A stretch of DNA of 64,000 nt, from positions 241,144,292-241,208,291 of the forward strand of contig CM042687.1 in assembly GCA_023614405.1 (NCBI GenBank), given 5' to 3'. The notes under the pieces were generated by a model. It was not told the DNA's origin. It did not search any database and saw only the letters and a list, made by a program, of their open reading frames with translations. The position numbers were made by a program, and so were the translations under genes. Source of the stretch: Avena insularis. Its lineage: Eukaryota > Streptophyta > Magnoliopsida > Poales > Poaceae. Below are positions 21,695 to 32,754 of this stretch, in pieces (within the stretch, counting starts at the first letter, position 1; the number at the start of each line of letters is the position of its first letter).

Positions 21695-22680
21695 TAATGG
21701 GAAATTCATCAAAAATCAAAAAAATATGAAACCAGCTTGAGTAGCCCCTTTGTGTCACCCACTACCAATATAAAATCATAAGAAAGACAAACCGGGACTT
21801 TTGGCACACGGCGCACCCCCGGGATGGCTATCGAGTAGGAGTTAACATGGCTTTCAACCCTAGACCTCCCCCTCACTACCCAGAACATGGACCCACTGCG
21901 CAGATTGACCCCAAACCCGGCACCTAGCTCCCTCTTGGCATTCTAAGAAACTTCTCCAACTAGAGATTCCAGGGTTCCATTGAGAAATCCAGAGTTTCCA
22001 TTTACCGACTCCAAAAAAATGACAATTCTACAAAGGACGTGCGAGAATTGAGTGCGCCCTAGGGCCCGAGGAAATTTACACGCATGCTACGTGATGGCGA
22101 ACCGCCATTGCCGAGAGGTTGGTGCTCATCTTGTGGCGTAAGCATATACTGTATTTTTACCGAGTTATGCCCGGTAATTGCGGTTTCTACCTGTAGGTAC
22201 CCTAGAAATTGCCCTGGATTTTCTCGAAAAAATGTTTTGGGGTGCCCGATGGGGTACCTAGGCTGGGCAAGTGCCTAGGTTCAAGGTTGCAATGGACCTC
22301 GCGTGCTTGCGCGTGCCGACAGATTTGCTTATTTTTCTCACCCCCGGAACCCCGGCAATGGAAAATTCATCAAAAATAAAAAAAAAATATGAAACCATAT
22401 CGAGTATCCCCTATGTGTCATGCACTACCAACATACAATCATAAGCAAGACAAACCGAAACTTTTGGCACACGGCGCACCCTCTGGATGGCTATCGAGTA
22501 GGAGTTAACATGGCTTTCAACCATAGACCTCCCCCTCACTGCCCAGAACATGGACCCACTGCATGGATTGAGCCCAAACCCGGCACCTAGTTCCCTCTCG
22601 GCATTCTAAGAAACTTCTCCAACTAGAGATTCCAGGGTTCCACGGAGAAATCCAGAGTTTCCCATATCATAACCCTAACG
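21695..22680. repeat. Two diverged copies of the ~645-660 bp tandem repeat
   Basis: The block gaaattcatcaaaaat at about 21700 recurs at about 22358. The same order of sub-blocks follows in both: ggcacacggcgcaccc, atcgagtaggagttaacatg, cccaaacccggcacctag, gggtacctaggctggg. The same order occurs in the array at 33904-36689 and 48410-48640. The second copy is incomplete. Confidence 0.85.
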
Positions 22681-23165
22681 ACTAATAGCAGTCGTCGGAT
22701 CGTAACCATAGTGGCCAAAGGAGACCGTTAGATCGTCTCTTCTAGAAGACCTGGCCCCCTTCCCCCTTCCTAGGGCGCTGGTTTTGCTTGCCGATGGTTA
22801 CAGACCGTTCCATCGGGCCGCGTCGATGCTAGGATGTTTCTTCGTAAGGCCGATCCACGAGTATGTTGTTCTGCGACATGATTCGCCGCGCTTATAATAT
22901 TCAAATATATTAATATATGCATTCCTCTGCCCTATATCAATAAGAGCTCATGACTACGCACGTCTCTTTCACAGCCATAACCCCTTCACCACCGCATCTT
23001 GCCGTGCCAGACGACACGACCTGCTTTTGCATGTCGTTCCCCGACGACAGCAACTGACTTGAACCTTAAAGTAGGAAATCATTTGACTAGCGTTTGAATT
23101 TATCTTACAAATTCCTACTGTCGGCTTAACTAAATGCACATCTATTCTCTAATTTCTTGATGATC
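22681..23165. other. Spacer upstream of the SINA-like pseudogene
   Basis: No gene was recognised. The sequence lies between the tandem repeat and the first SINA-like exon and may hold the missing 5' exon in a form too decayed to see. Confidence 0.35.
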
Positions 23166-23170
23166 TTCAG

Positions 23171-23879
23171 ACGTGGGAGCCGCACATCAAGGAGTACTCA
23201 GATCGCCAGCCCTTGAATCTGGAGGAGATCCTCACGTGCAACATCCTGGCGATGTACGGGATCGAGTGCTCCCACCATGGATGCTCTCGATGTTAACCCT
23301 AGAATGTGCTTACAGGGAACGAGCTCGCGTGCCGGCACGACGCGTGCAGCTGCACGGACTCCGGCTGCAACTACACTGGCCTGCCGGCAAAGCTCGTGGT
23401 CCACCTTGCAAGGGATCACCTGATCGAAGTGATTAGGCTCTCCTATGGCTACTCCATTCTTCTCCAAGAGGAGGTGCCGTTCCCTAAGCTGGTATGCCAC
23501 CGACTCATTTTGCAGGGGTGCGGCTATGTTTTGCCTTGACCATCACCGCTCGCTTCCGGGAAACATCCCTGGGCCCACCACCTCCGCTGGTTTTCCAGGA
23601 ACTGTCCCTGGGCCCACCTTCGTTCCTGCGGTATGCGTCAGGTCGGTCTCGTGCGCATGGCCGATATACATTGTGAGTATGTGGTCGCACGCCCAGCCGC
23701 CGTCGTCCGATGCAGTGCATGTGAGGGCCATGTCGCCGAGCTGCCTGACGCCAAGCGAGGTGGAGTTTACAGACCTGAGGTCGCTCCTTTGTGTGCCATC
23801 CAAGTACCTTGTCGATGCTGGACCGGCCAAGCAGATAAGTTTCTGCATTCGAATCGAAAAGACTGATAGGGAGTTGTAG
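23171..23879 (+). pseudogene. SINA/SIAH-like E3 ubiquitin ligase pseudogene
   Basis: After a cttcag acceptor the frame reads ITCNIL-like text (LTCNILAMYGIECSHHGCSR) to 23297 and a stop. It resumes at about 23306 with NELACRHDACSCTDSGCNYTG and HLARDHLIEV, the Cys/His order of the SINA zinc-binding domain, then YGYSILLQEEVPFP. The C-terminal part lies in another frame (to 23879) with VCVRSVSC, SEVEFTDLRSLLCVP and KQISFCIRIEKT, the end of a SINA substrate-binding domain. Active members attach ubiquitin and need an N-terminal RING, which is missing here. At least one stop and one frameshift disable it. Confidence 0.7.
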
Positions 23880-23977
23880 AACTTATGTTGTGCTTAAATG
23901 TAAGCTGTAATCAATACTAGTCCAGTGCGAAGAGCATACTTGTCGGACGAATGTGTGTTAGTCGCAGTTCTTTAATA

Positions 23978-24082
23978 CTCCTTGGTGTAATACATGTTAT
24001 ATTTATCTAAAAATTTGGTCAAATTTGATAAAGTTTGACTTAAGAAAAATCTAGAAGTACACTTATTTGCGGACGGAGGGAG
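23978..24082. mobile_element. Stowaway-like MITE
   Basis: About 105 bases between TA dinucleotides. The right end, ttgcggacggagggag, is the inverted form of the common CTCCCTCCGTCCGCAA end. The left end, ctccttggtgta, is a decayed partner. The interior is AT-rich (aaatttggtcaaatttgataaagtttgactt), as usual for this group. Confidence 0.75.
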
Positions 24083-24429
24083 TATTCCTTAATAATCGTG
24101 CGTGCTCCACCTGCCAGTGTCACGCTTTCCATATGCCGGGCACATAAGACGTTAGATGTGTTCGTGTTATAATAGCCGTGGAATTTTGTTGGTAGGGTTG
24201 GCGTTCTTTAATTCTCTCCCTTCCCCTCGAAGACACTGTCCTCACTCCATCCCTTAGCCGCTAGCAGGTGGCACGCCACCCCACCAGTGACCTCTCCCGC
24301 CACCACCCCGCTCCTCCACCTCCTTCTCGTCATGGCTTAGTAGGGAGACGGCCAGGAAATGCGTGAAGATCATAGAGACGGTGAAAGTGATGTGAGTCGT
24401 CCCATACCTTACATTTTATGGGGATTTAT

Positions 24430-24965
24430 TTATTTTGAGCTATATCTACTTTGATTACTCATGTACGTCTGGTGTGCTAGGCCGTCGCGACTTTGTACGA
24501 CTCCGATTATCACGGTTTCACAGATAGAGAGAGTCCTCCCCGTTGTAAAAAACATGAGCTTGTGGCCGCTAAATTTGTAATTCGAGGGACGCAACACAGG
24601 CAGAAGGTTTTTAGGGTGTGGGCAGGGTGAAGCGTGGCCAACCAAAAGTTGCAGCGTTGTCAAATGGTAGATCCGGAGTGTCCATTGTTTATGCAGAAAT
24701 AGCTAGATAAACTATGGGAGAAGAATGCTGAGATGAAAGAAGCCTTAGTCGGTGCACTTCTTGAGAGTGCTGAGATTAAGTTAATGGCCCTTGATGATGC
24801 ACCAACCCTTCGCCATGAAATCCATAGGTTGGAAGCCAAGGTTAGCAAAGTTGGGTAGGAGAGGGACGTGGCGATGGCCTTGAAGGCTAAAGCAGAGAAA
24901 GACCTGACTATATCAAGGATTGAACTACACGAGAAGAAAGTCCATGATGTCACAACTACCAATAT
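24430..24965 (+). pseudogene. GRF zinc-finger-like/coiled-coil protein pseudogene
   Basis: One plus-strand frame, with several stops, reads RCKKHELVAAKFVI, then VDPECPLFMQK, LDKLWEKNAEMKEALVGALLE and a long charged helix (EIHRLEAKV, ISRIELHEKKV). This order (Cys/His block, short Pro block, coiled coil) resembles grass proteins with a degenerate GRF-type zinc finger and a coiled coil. Stops at about 24700 and 24856 and a frame break near 24628 show that it is not functional. The assignment is from memory of the family pattern only. Confidence 0.5.
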
Positions 24966-25580
24966 GCACAGGTCCTGAGGATCAAGGCATAGAAAGAACT
25001 GACCAAGTGCAAGCAGGATGCCAAAAATATGGCGCTAACGATTCAAACCCTAGAGTGGCAGAATGAATGGCATCGTGCTAAGGTTAGGAAGATAATGTAT
25101 GTGTGTGAAAAGTAGGTTTGTTAAGATTGAGATCCCTACTGTTAATTGTAATAGTATTTGTCGACCAAGTGGTCTGAAGTCTGAACTAGTAGGAGCCCAA
25201 GATGAAGCATGTCCATGGATTTTCAGTTGTGTGTGGGAATGCTCGGAACAAATTGTAATAGTATTTGTCGACCAAGTGGTCTGAACTCTAAACTAGTAGT
25301 GTCTGCTCGGAACAAATTGGGAGTTTGTTCGTCTATCTTATGCCTTTCTTTGTTCATTTTGTCCGATGGTGGTAATCTGACTTTGTTGGTTTGTTTAAGA
25401 TGAATCTATGTGGGTTCTGTCGCATGAAAAGGGCACATACACAATTTCTATTGTGGAAGCACGAGCAACTGTTATTGCGCCGAACAAAGCTATCCATAAT
25501 TCCTGTTGCAGCCCGCCAAACCCATTACAATAATTGTACTCGCATTAAACAGAACCAAAATTGCAACCAAACCTAAACAG
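24966..25580. other. Non-coding stretch with a 107 bp direct duplication
   Basis: The block attgtaatagtatttgtcga with the bases after it occurs at about 25145 and 25252. The words tgctcggaacaaatt also occur twice (25240, 25300). No gene was recognised. It may be the 3' flank of the preceding pseudogene. Confidence 0.5.
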
Positions 25581-25583
25581 CAT

Positions 25584-25905
25584 CTAGACCCAGATCACGA
25601 CACTTTCATCAGAGTCCACCTCGATTGGTGACCCCTCCACACCTTTCCTAACGACATCCACTCACGCCCGTGGCTTGCCCTTCGCCAAGGAGGCTTTAGT
25701 GGCGTTCTGCATTGCTTCGTCGCCATCCTCATCCTTGTCGGAATCAACGACGATGAAGGTGACGGGGGTGGCAATGAATGAGCCCCTTCGCGCCTGGTGG
25801 CTCCTACTAGAGCTCGACTTCACAGCAGTGCGTATACAGATAGGAGGGTCCGACCTCGGAGATGCAACACAGCCGTTCGGCTCAAGAAACCATGGCCATT
25901 TTATA
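25584..25905 (-). pseudogene. Unrecognised small acidic reading frame with one stop
   Basis: A minus-strand frame from about 25905 to the stop at 25584, broken once at 25664-25662. It contains two acidic hydrophobic blocks, FIVVDSDKDEDGD and IEVDSDESVVIWV, that resemble each other. A TATAAAA-like box lies directly upstream at about 25894-25901. No ATG is well placed. The family is not recognised, and it may be chance. Confidence 0.3.
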
Positions 25906-26384
25906 CTACGACATTAGGATCTAGGGGTGGATCCGCCACGGCAAGCCCAACCGCGAGCGCTGGAGTGGATGGATCTTCCACCGCGAGCCATGAAGGAAGA
26001 TTATTCCTGATACAGGGGGTTTACGGGGAGGGTGGGAAAATGTGGGACCAGGCGTGTGATAGCTACTCGGCAAGGCCTCTCTGCGATATGTAGGTGGGAA
26101 TTAGGCCAAAAAAATTCGGTAAATGAGCGCGAAAGGGCCTTTGAACAATGAAGGTGCGACATTTGGAGGAGCCCCACTTGTCAGCCCAAAGTGGACGGTA
26201 GGATTCTCGTCGAGTTACTGGGTGGGATAAATCACGCTTCACCATTCCCTTGCTCTGACATCCAAGGCTCCTCCACCGTCCCCTCTTTCCTCTGCCCTCG
26301 CTCCCCTAGAGTATGGCTTGCAGCTCATGCAGTTCGTCTCGGGCGGAAACAGGGTCGGCTCAACGCCAGCAGGCGGGTTCCCCC

Positions 26385-26926
26385 ATCAGGTACCGGAAGA
26401 CGCCCTACGATTACTACCCCGAGATGCTATGTTTGTGCGGTGAGAAGATGCCGGGATGGATTTCTTAGACCGACGAAAATACTGCAGGAAAATTCAGCAA
26501 GTGCGGCATAAGAGCGATAACCTCGTATGCTATGCACAGTTGGTAACCCCGATCTGAAAACCGTTATGTAATTTTTTGTTTGTTTGATTCGATTGTTCCT
26601 AGGAAGGGAGGGGACCGGGATGTGACAAGTTTGTGTGGATCAAAAAGCACCTTACAAGCTTTCACAAGGAGCTTTTTTAGGATCTTTGTGATGCTGTGCG
26701 GGACAAGACGGAGGAGATTCGTGCGCTGGAGCGAGAGATCTGGGAGCTTCGCCAGATGGAGGGGAGGCAGGGGCAGGGAGGAGGCATGCAGGATAAGTTG
26801 TGGAAGCAAGCTGGTGAGATAGACGAGCTAAAGATTGGGCCGAAAAGTGGAAACAATTTCCTCATTATCTGGGCATTATCTATTTCCTTTGCTATTTATG
26901 TTGCCATGGCTTTTTCCAGTAGCTGA
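26385..26926 (+). pseudogene. GRF-type zinc-finger protein with coiled coil and C-terminal membrane segment, broken
   Basis: The first block (about 26388-26515) reads YYPEMLCLCGEKMPGWIS, stop, TDENTAGKFSKCG, with the C-x-C and later Cys of a GRF zinc finger. After a gap the frame resumes near 26615 with CDKFVWIKKHL, a TAG at about 26678, then DAVRDKTEEIRALEREIWEL (coiled coil) and a hydrophobic C-terminal segment (FLIIWALSISFAIYVAMAF) ending at 26926. Zinc finger, coiled coil and tail anchor in this order are common in a grass-specific family of unknown role. Two in-frame stops make this a pseudogene. Confidence 0.65.
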
Positions 26927-27656
26927 AATAAATTGCTACTTCGTGGGAATGTAGCAGCTTAGAACTTGTTTTTCAGCTCAGAACATTTTAATAAGTGTAA
27001 TGCTAAAAACAGGGATTTAATCCGACTGGCGCAACCAGTAAGCGCTTATGTAAATTATGTTTGTGCCACTACCATCCATCGAACTAGAGAAGCAATCCCC
27101 ATCGGCTCTGGTGCTGTGACTGTATAGATAGTACTGGCACATTCACAATTTCAGCTTCAACAAGTGTCTTCAGCCATTACCATATCTCAAGTCGCTACGA
27201 GAGCGGGATTACATAGTCAATGAACGGATAAGTACGAGAACGTGAAATAACTCATATTGCCTTAAGACACCGCTACACACTTGTTTCGCCCGACAATTCC
27301 CACGAACACATCTCCAGAATTTTACAGAATACATAGATAGGTTCGACATCACCACATTATTGTGCTTCTTTGGTGCCAGCCTTCTTACCCTTCTTGGGTG
27401 CCACTTCTTTGCCTCGGTGTCCTCTATATTCTTCATTGCCCGCCTTCCTCCTCTTCCTGGGTGCCAGCTTTCTTACCTTCACATACTCTGCATCTCCGGG
27501 TCAAGGGAAGTCAGGCCAATCAGCATCAGAATCGTGTTCAGCCTCATCACTCCACTCGTTTTGATTTCCTCCCACAGCAAAAACACTGATTCCGCAGTCA
27601 TGTTTCTTACCTTGCGCTTCCTGTCAAAAAACAGGACACGGTTAAGAACCTAATAA

Positions 27657-28402
27657 CTATAGAGTATGACCGGATTTTTTTATAGGTACCATCTCATACC
27701 TACGTTTGGGTGCATTAAGAGGACACCCTGCTGCTCTATGGCCTATAAGATGGCAGGTCTTGCATCGGTTTTTGCCCTTCTTGCTACCACTAAAAGCTGA
27801 ACCAGCCCTCTCCAGAAAATTCTTAAACCTCTTCACATGTGGTCTACCTCTGCCCCTTTTTGTTACAGGCTGGCACAACTCAGAACTAAGTTGGACTTGA
27901 GGCCACTGAGATAGGTCAGTACAGGGCTCGACGGAACCAGCGTACATATCTCTGAATTTTTCTAGAGAGAAGTAGTCAGACAAATATTGATCAACGCGTG
28001 CTCGCATGGTTTCCCGGTATGCTTCCACTCTAAGTAGGTGCATTCCTGCTGCTCGATGTTCACAACATCCATGTGGCTGTTTTTGGACATATCAACCACC
28101 TCACAGCTACTGCTGTTTGATGGGAGAACCCTAAGATGACCAAGCCCTCGGCTTCTCTTATGTAGTTGTTGTACAACATGTGGTATAATATGTCCTCTAA
28201 ATCTCTGACCAATCTCTCTCCTTATATTTAACAACTTCATGATCATACCCCGTATTCCGTCGATCAACATATGAACAGGACGGACTTTTATGTCCTTCAC
28301 CCAGTTATTCAGGCATTCAGCTAGGTTGTTGTTTATGTAATCAACTTTGATGTCAGGGTTGAACTGACTCCTCTTCCATAGCTGTGAATGATGTGCGGAC
28401 AA
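27657..28402 (-). pseudogene. MULE C-terminal part: SWIM finger and zinc knuckle
   Basis: 28402-27962 reads YINNNLAECLNNWVKDIK and GIRGMIMKLLNIRREIG, then the SWIM-type finger CTYLEWKHTGKPCEHAL. The first C-x-C is reduced to one Cys. A frame change near 28030 leads to 28043-27657, with YLSDYFSLEKFRDMYAG, the basic GRGRPHVKRFKN block and a zinc knuckle, CKTCHLIGHRAAGCP. Both modules are usual in MuDR-type transposases and bind DNA or metal. Confidence 0.88.
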
Positions 28403-28440
28403 GTACTAGGGAAGATCTGGGGCTTCCGCAAAAATCTTGC

Positions 28441-29214
28441 TCATGAAATATTCGCAACGCCCAACTCTATAAGATCTAGCACCAGCAAACATGTAACAAA
28501 ATACGCTGCCTGTCTATACAAGTTGAGCATGAGGTGGGCATGGCATTCTCTACCCTCAGCTCGCGGGAACACCTCCTTCACTGCATTCGCCAGCCCTTTG
28601 CATGCATTTGTGGATATAGCCAATGGATCCATTTGTCCTATAGATCTCCCGAGCTGCCTCATAAACCAGATCCAATTTTCCTCTATCTCTATATCGAATA
28701 GCCTCAATGCCACTGGGAACATCCAGTTGTGACCATCCAATGTTGTAGTAGATGCCAGGCAGCCTTTCCACTTGCCAGTTAAGACAGTACCGTCTATGAT
28801 CAGATATGGCCTACATCCGTCCTTGAATCCCTGGATGCAAGGTTCAAGCGCCATGAAAAATCTGTTGAAATAAATTTTACCACCTTCCGATTTAGTGTCG
28901 ATCTTCACAACTCTCCCTGGACACCTAGCATGTACCTCAGCCTTGAAGTTGTACAGCATCCTGAAGCTATTAGTCCAATCCCCATGCAAGATTTTCAGAG
29001 CTTTCTCTTTACATTTCCAAACCATGTAATACGGTAGGACAATGTTGTACTGAGCAACGAGTTTATTCTGAATATTCCTCACAGTCTCCCTAGGGTTATG
29101 CTTTAGTATGGACAAAGCTTGGAAAGCCACCCACTCCGTATCAACCATCGAGGATTTCAGCATGCTCCCTGTCGCACACATGTGGGGAGGGCCCAATTTG
29201 TTCACCTGCAACAC
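28441..29214 (-). pseudogene. MULE transposase core domain
   Basis: 257 codons. They include the N-terminal helical region (PRETVRNIQNKLVAQYNI, WKCKEKAL) and the MULE catalytic region: RPYLIIDGTVLTGKWKG (first Asp), NWMFPVALRLFDIEIEENW, WFMRQLGRSI, ISTNACKGLANAVKEVFPRA and ECHAHLMLNLY. These match the MULE transposase family of plant Mutator-like elements, which cut and move the element. The frame stops near 28441; the remaining part is in the next frames, so intact enzyme is not made. Confidence 0.93.
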
Positions 29215-29979
29215 AGATTAATTTACATCATAAGCGGAGTTGCTTAATAGATCTGGCACATCAACTTTACTTATATTATAGGGCCCTAATTGCCTTTGAC
29301 GTGGGTAGGGCTCAGGCTGCAATCCTCCACGGACAAGGTATCACCACCTACCCATTCTTCCACTTTAAACTGCAAACGGCCTCATACCTCTAGGCAATGT
29401 TCTTCAGTCTATGAACATCAAACTACCCCTTGATACAAAAATGTCGGAAAAACATCCTGAACTCATGCATGCTGCTGAACTCGGTGCCAACCGAAATTAT
29501 AGGATTCTCGTGGTCATGTATCACCTCGTCTACGTCGGGACCCAAGTCATCAGCTATAATGCCAGCCCCATCGATAAGTGTCTCGTTGATCTCATCATCA
29601 CCGGATTATTGATGCTCCACAATTCCATCTTCTATATCTGATTCAAAATCTTCATCATCATCACCAATTTCTAGCACTGCACACATCATATTGACTCCCA
29701 GGGGTGGGGCTGCACCATCATTTGCACCTACATGGATCGGAACATTGGCCCAATATACCTCCCTGGCATCTCCGTTTTCTCCCAAATGCTCTGTTGGTGC
29801 TGCTGCAACCACAAGGGGTGGTCTTACACTGTCATCCATCACATGTTCGTCGATAGACAAATAGTAATCAGATTCTATTTCATCTCGACTATACAGAACC
29901 TTCTTGCTCTTCTTGTGTACATCCTCCTTCCTGATGGAATCCTTCCTGATGGTATCATTCGTGATGGTATCCCCATTAG

Positions 29980-30335
29980 GGCTTGACCTCTACGTTGTGT
30001 TCCTCACCGAACTAACCTTTTTGTTGCTACTCCTTGGTGTGATCTCCTTCCTGTTTCCCCTCACGGGTGTTGGCTCCTGCGTGCCGACATCATTTCCTGA
30101 CCTCTACGGCATGTTCCCCTTCGAATTAGCCCTTTTGCTGCCACTATTGGGTGTTTTTTCCCTCCTGTCGGCATTATTACCGGACCTCTGCGGCGTGTTC
30201 CCCATCAAGCTATCATTTTTGCCGCCACTATTAGGTGTGTTTTCCTTTGTGCCAGCATTATTGCCAGATCTCTGTGGCGTGTTCCTCTTCAAGATAGCAT
30301 TTTTGCCGCTACTATTAGGTGGGTATCTTCTGTGC
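29980..30335 (-). repeat. 84 bp tandem repeats coding a 28-residue unit in the MULE gene
   Basis: The plus-strand word gacctctgcgg or its variants occurs at 30099, 30183 and 30267, exactly 84 bases apart, with a less regular unit from 29995. In the MULE frame the unit reads NTPQRSGNNA plus a KENTPNSGGKN-type half. The period is a multiple of three, so the array stays in frame. Confidence 0.85.
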
Positions 30336-31199
30336 GAGCCACCTTAGCCTTTTTGCTGCTGCTCCTGGGTGTATTCACCATCTTGTTCACCATCGGTTTG
30401 TCCCTCTTATCTTTTTGCTGCTATAGTTCGGTGTTGCATTATGACCGGATCTTAGGGGTGTACTCTGCGGCGTGGTGCCTTTTTTCATGCAACTCTTGGG
30501 TGTCCTCTCCTTTGGTGTGGTCTGCTTGGTGATCCCCTTCTTCGGGGTGCTCTTTGTAGGGGTGCTCTTCCTGCTCCTCGTTATGTTGCCCCTCTGTAAG
30601 TATCTCCTCTATTCGAAGCCACTGTCACTCGAACCATGTCGAGCAAGGTCCTCCATCAAGTCAATCATTTTTCTACAAGTTCATCTTTATCATTGCCAAC
30701 CTCAAATTCCTATCCAACCGTTAGCAGGCGCGCGAACTGGTACAGTTCTCGTCTAGTTCGACTCATCCTACTTATCGGTATGGCTAAATCACTGTCAACT
30801 TTTAATTCTATAGCCTTTTTGCTGTGGTAAGCAAAAAATGCCAAATGTGCTTCCTGGGAGGACCCCCACTCCAGCTTCTCATGTAATGCTGCTATCAGTT
30901 CAGATATCTGTACCACTTCAGGATCGTATGTGCCAATTGATACATCAATGTCATCGATGATTTTTTCTGTGCCACCATCTAATTTTGCTGTGAACTTCTC
31001 GTCACTGATACGAAAGTGTACCTTGCCATCACCAGTTTCCTCAGGACCAAGACCACCGAGAGGTTCGATGACAGTATCAGAGTCCAGACCATGGTCTTGT
31101 TCCTCAACAACTTGTCTTCGATTAGCCTCGATGGCGGCAGCAGCAGCTGCAGCATGCTGAACTTCACCACGGGTTCGAGGAGGACTAGCGCCCAAGATA

Positions 31200-31860
31200 G
31201 CAGTTCTGGAAACAGTAGCAGGGAATGGGTCAGTAGCAGGCTAAGAAACAACACCAGTAGTTCTGGCAACAGTGGGGCGGCCTCCCGAAGCCTTAGTTTG
31301 CATAACAGCAGCATGGATTGGTTCAGTAGCAGGCTGAGAAACAACACCAGTAGATTCCACAACAACGGGGCAGCCTCCCGAAGCCTTAGTTTGCACAATA
31401 GCATCAGAGTTTGGGTCAGTAGGAGGCTGATAAACAACACCAGTAGTTCTGGCAATAGCGAGGCGGCCTCCCGAAGCCTTAGTTTGCATGACATCAGCAG
31501 GGATTGGTTCAGTAGAAGGCTGAGAAACAACACCAGCAGATTCCACAATAGTGGGGCGGCCTCCCGAAGCCTTAGTTTGCACAACAGAAGTAGAGATTGG
31601 TTCAGTAGAAGGATGAGCAACAACACCAGCAGATTCCACAACAGCGGGGCGGCCTCCCGAAGCCTTAGTTTGCACAACAACAACAGGGATTGGGTCAGTA
31701 GCAGGCTGAGCAACAACACCAGTAGTTCTGGCAACAGTGGGGCGGCCTCCCAAAGCCTTAGTTTGCACAACAGTAGCAGGGATTGGTTTAGTAGCAGGCT
31801 GAGCAACAACACCAGCAGATTCCACTAGAGCGGGTGGCCTCCCGAAGCCTTAATTTTCAC
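31200..31860 (-). repeat. 93 bp tandem repeats coding a 31-residue unit in the MULE gene
   Basis: The plus-strand word ccttagtttg starts at 31291, 31384, 31477, 31570, 31663 and 31756, always 93 bases apart, with a decayed seventh copy at 31848. On the minus strand each unit reads roughly VVxQPxTxPI..VVQTKASGGRP..V.S.G. A TAG at 31243-31241 stands where other units have CAG (Gln), so one base change ends the frame. The unit contains no stops in several frames, which also produces long chance frames on both strands. Confidence 0.92.
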
Positions 31861-32754
31861 AACACCAGCAGTTATGGCAATGGAAGCATGACCAGCATCC
31901 ACAACAGGGTCTTGCACCATGGCAAAACGGGAACTCCTTCGAGGAGGTTACGCTGCAGAAGCATGGCACAGACGAGGAACCACATTTTGCTTAAAATTAG
32001 CGGGGCTTCGAGTCAGACCACCCTGAGCTTGAATAGCAGGGCCACTAGGAGTGGAAGCAGCTTCCACATCCACTATTCTACATTCTAGGAGAAACACTCA
32101 AATGTGCGGAGACCGTTTTAGCAACCCGGACATCTGACTGTCAAGCTTTATAGTAACCTTTCTGCGTTTTTCATCCATGAAGTTGAACCATGCAGTCTGC
32201 GTCGGCCCATTTCAATATGTTTACGCAGAGCAGCAATCATACCAGGGATAGTTCAAATCTGCGCCGGTGCTTCTTTAATCGTGACATAAGTACCACAATT
32301 CCACTTGGCCTTCACATTTGGTATTTGCGGTTTGCATCCATTGACGCATACCGAAACCACGTAAGGGGCCTCTGGGGGCCCTAGTTGACAGAAATTTGGA
32401 AAAAAATAAGAACTTGTCTGTCAGTGTTCGGCCAGCAAACAATTCTAGGTTCGATCTATATCTTTCATGTCAATAGACAGATTGAAGTTATAGTTAGTGC
32501 GAAAAGCAAAGAGAAGAGTAACTCACCCGCATGTATCCAACACTTCTTTCATGTACGATGATCTGCCATCCTCCGTGTTGCTCATCTTGTCCGGTGGCGG
32601 AGGCGGATAGATCCTCGGAACGGTGGGCACAGCATGCGGCATTAGAGCTCGGGATCAGCGCGAGGGCGCGGCAACTTGGCGCCGGAAGGCAAATGTCCCA
32701 AGGGATCGTTCTAGGTGGAGGGTTGATTTCTACACCGCCGGTGCTAGGGTTCAT

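Larger units (their letters stand above)
27357..32754 (-). pseudogene. MULE (Mutator-like) transposase gene, decayed
   Basis: The likely 5' exon starts at an ATG at 32754 and ends at ATGCGG|GTGAGT near 32530. Downstream, four separate stretches (31825-31241, 31195-30710, 30292-30104, 29860-29606) all lie in the same frame and form a long, repeat-rich N-terminal region interrupted by stops. The transposase core follows at 29214-28441, then the SWIM finger and zinc knuckle. A Lys-rich tail ends with TAA at 27359-27357. Terminal inverted repeats and target duplication were not found, so the element ends are unknown. Confidence 0.8.

Noticed and set aside
29904..30347. Leu/Phe-rich plus-strand frame with apparent membrane segments
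   Set aside because: It is the complement of the Asn/Ser/Lys-rich 84 bp MULE repeats and has no other support.
30979..31812. Leu-rich minus-strand frame of 277 codons that looks like a membrane protein
   Set aside because: It is another frame of the same 93 bp repeats and is out of frame with the remaining MULE parts.
31016..31828. Long open frame on the plus strand (about 270 codons) through the 93 bp repeats
   Set aside because: The repeat unit has no stops in several frames. The minus-strand frame is the one shared with the other MULE segments.
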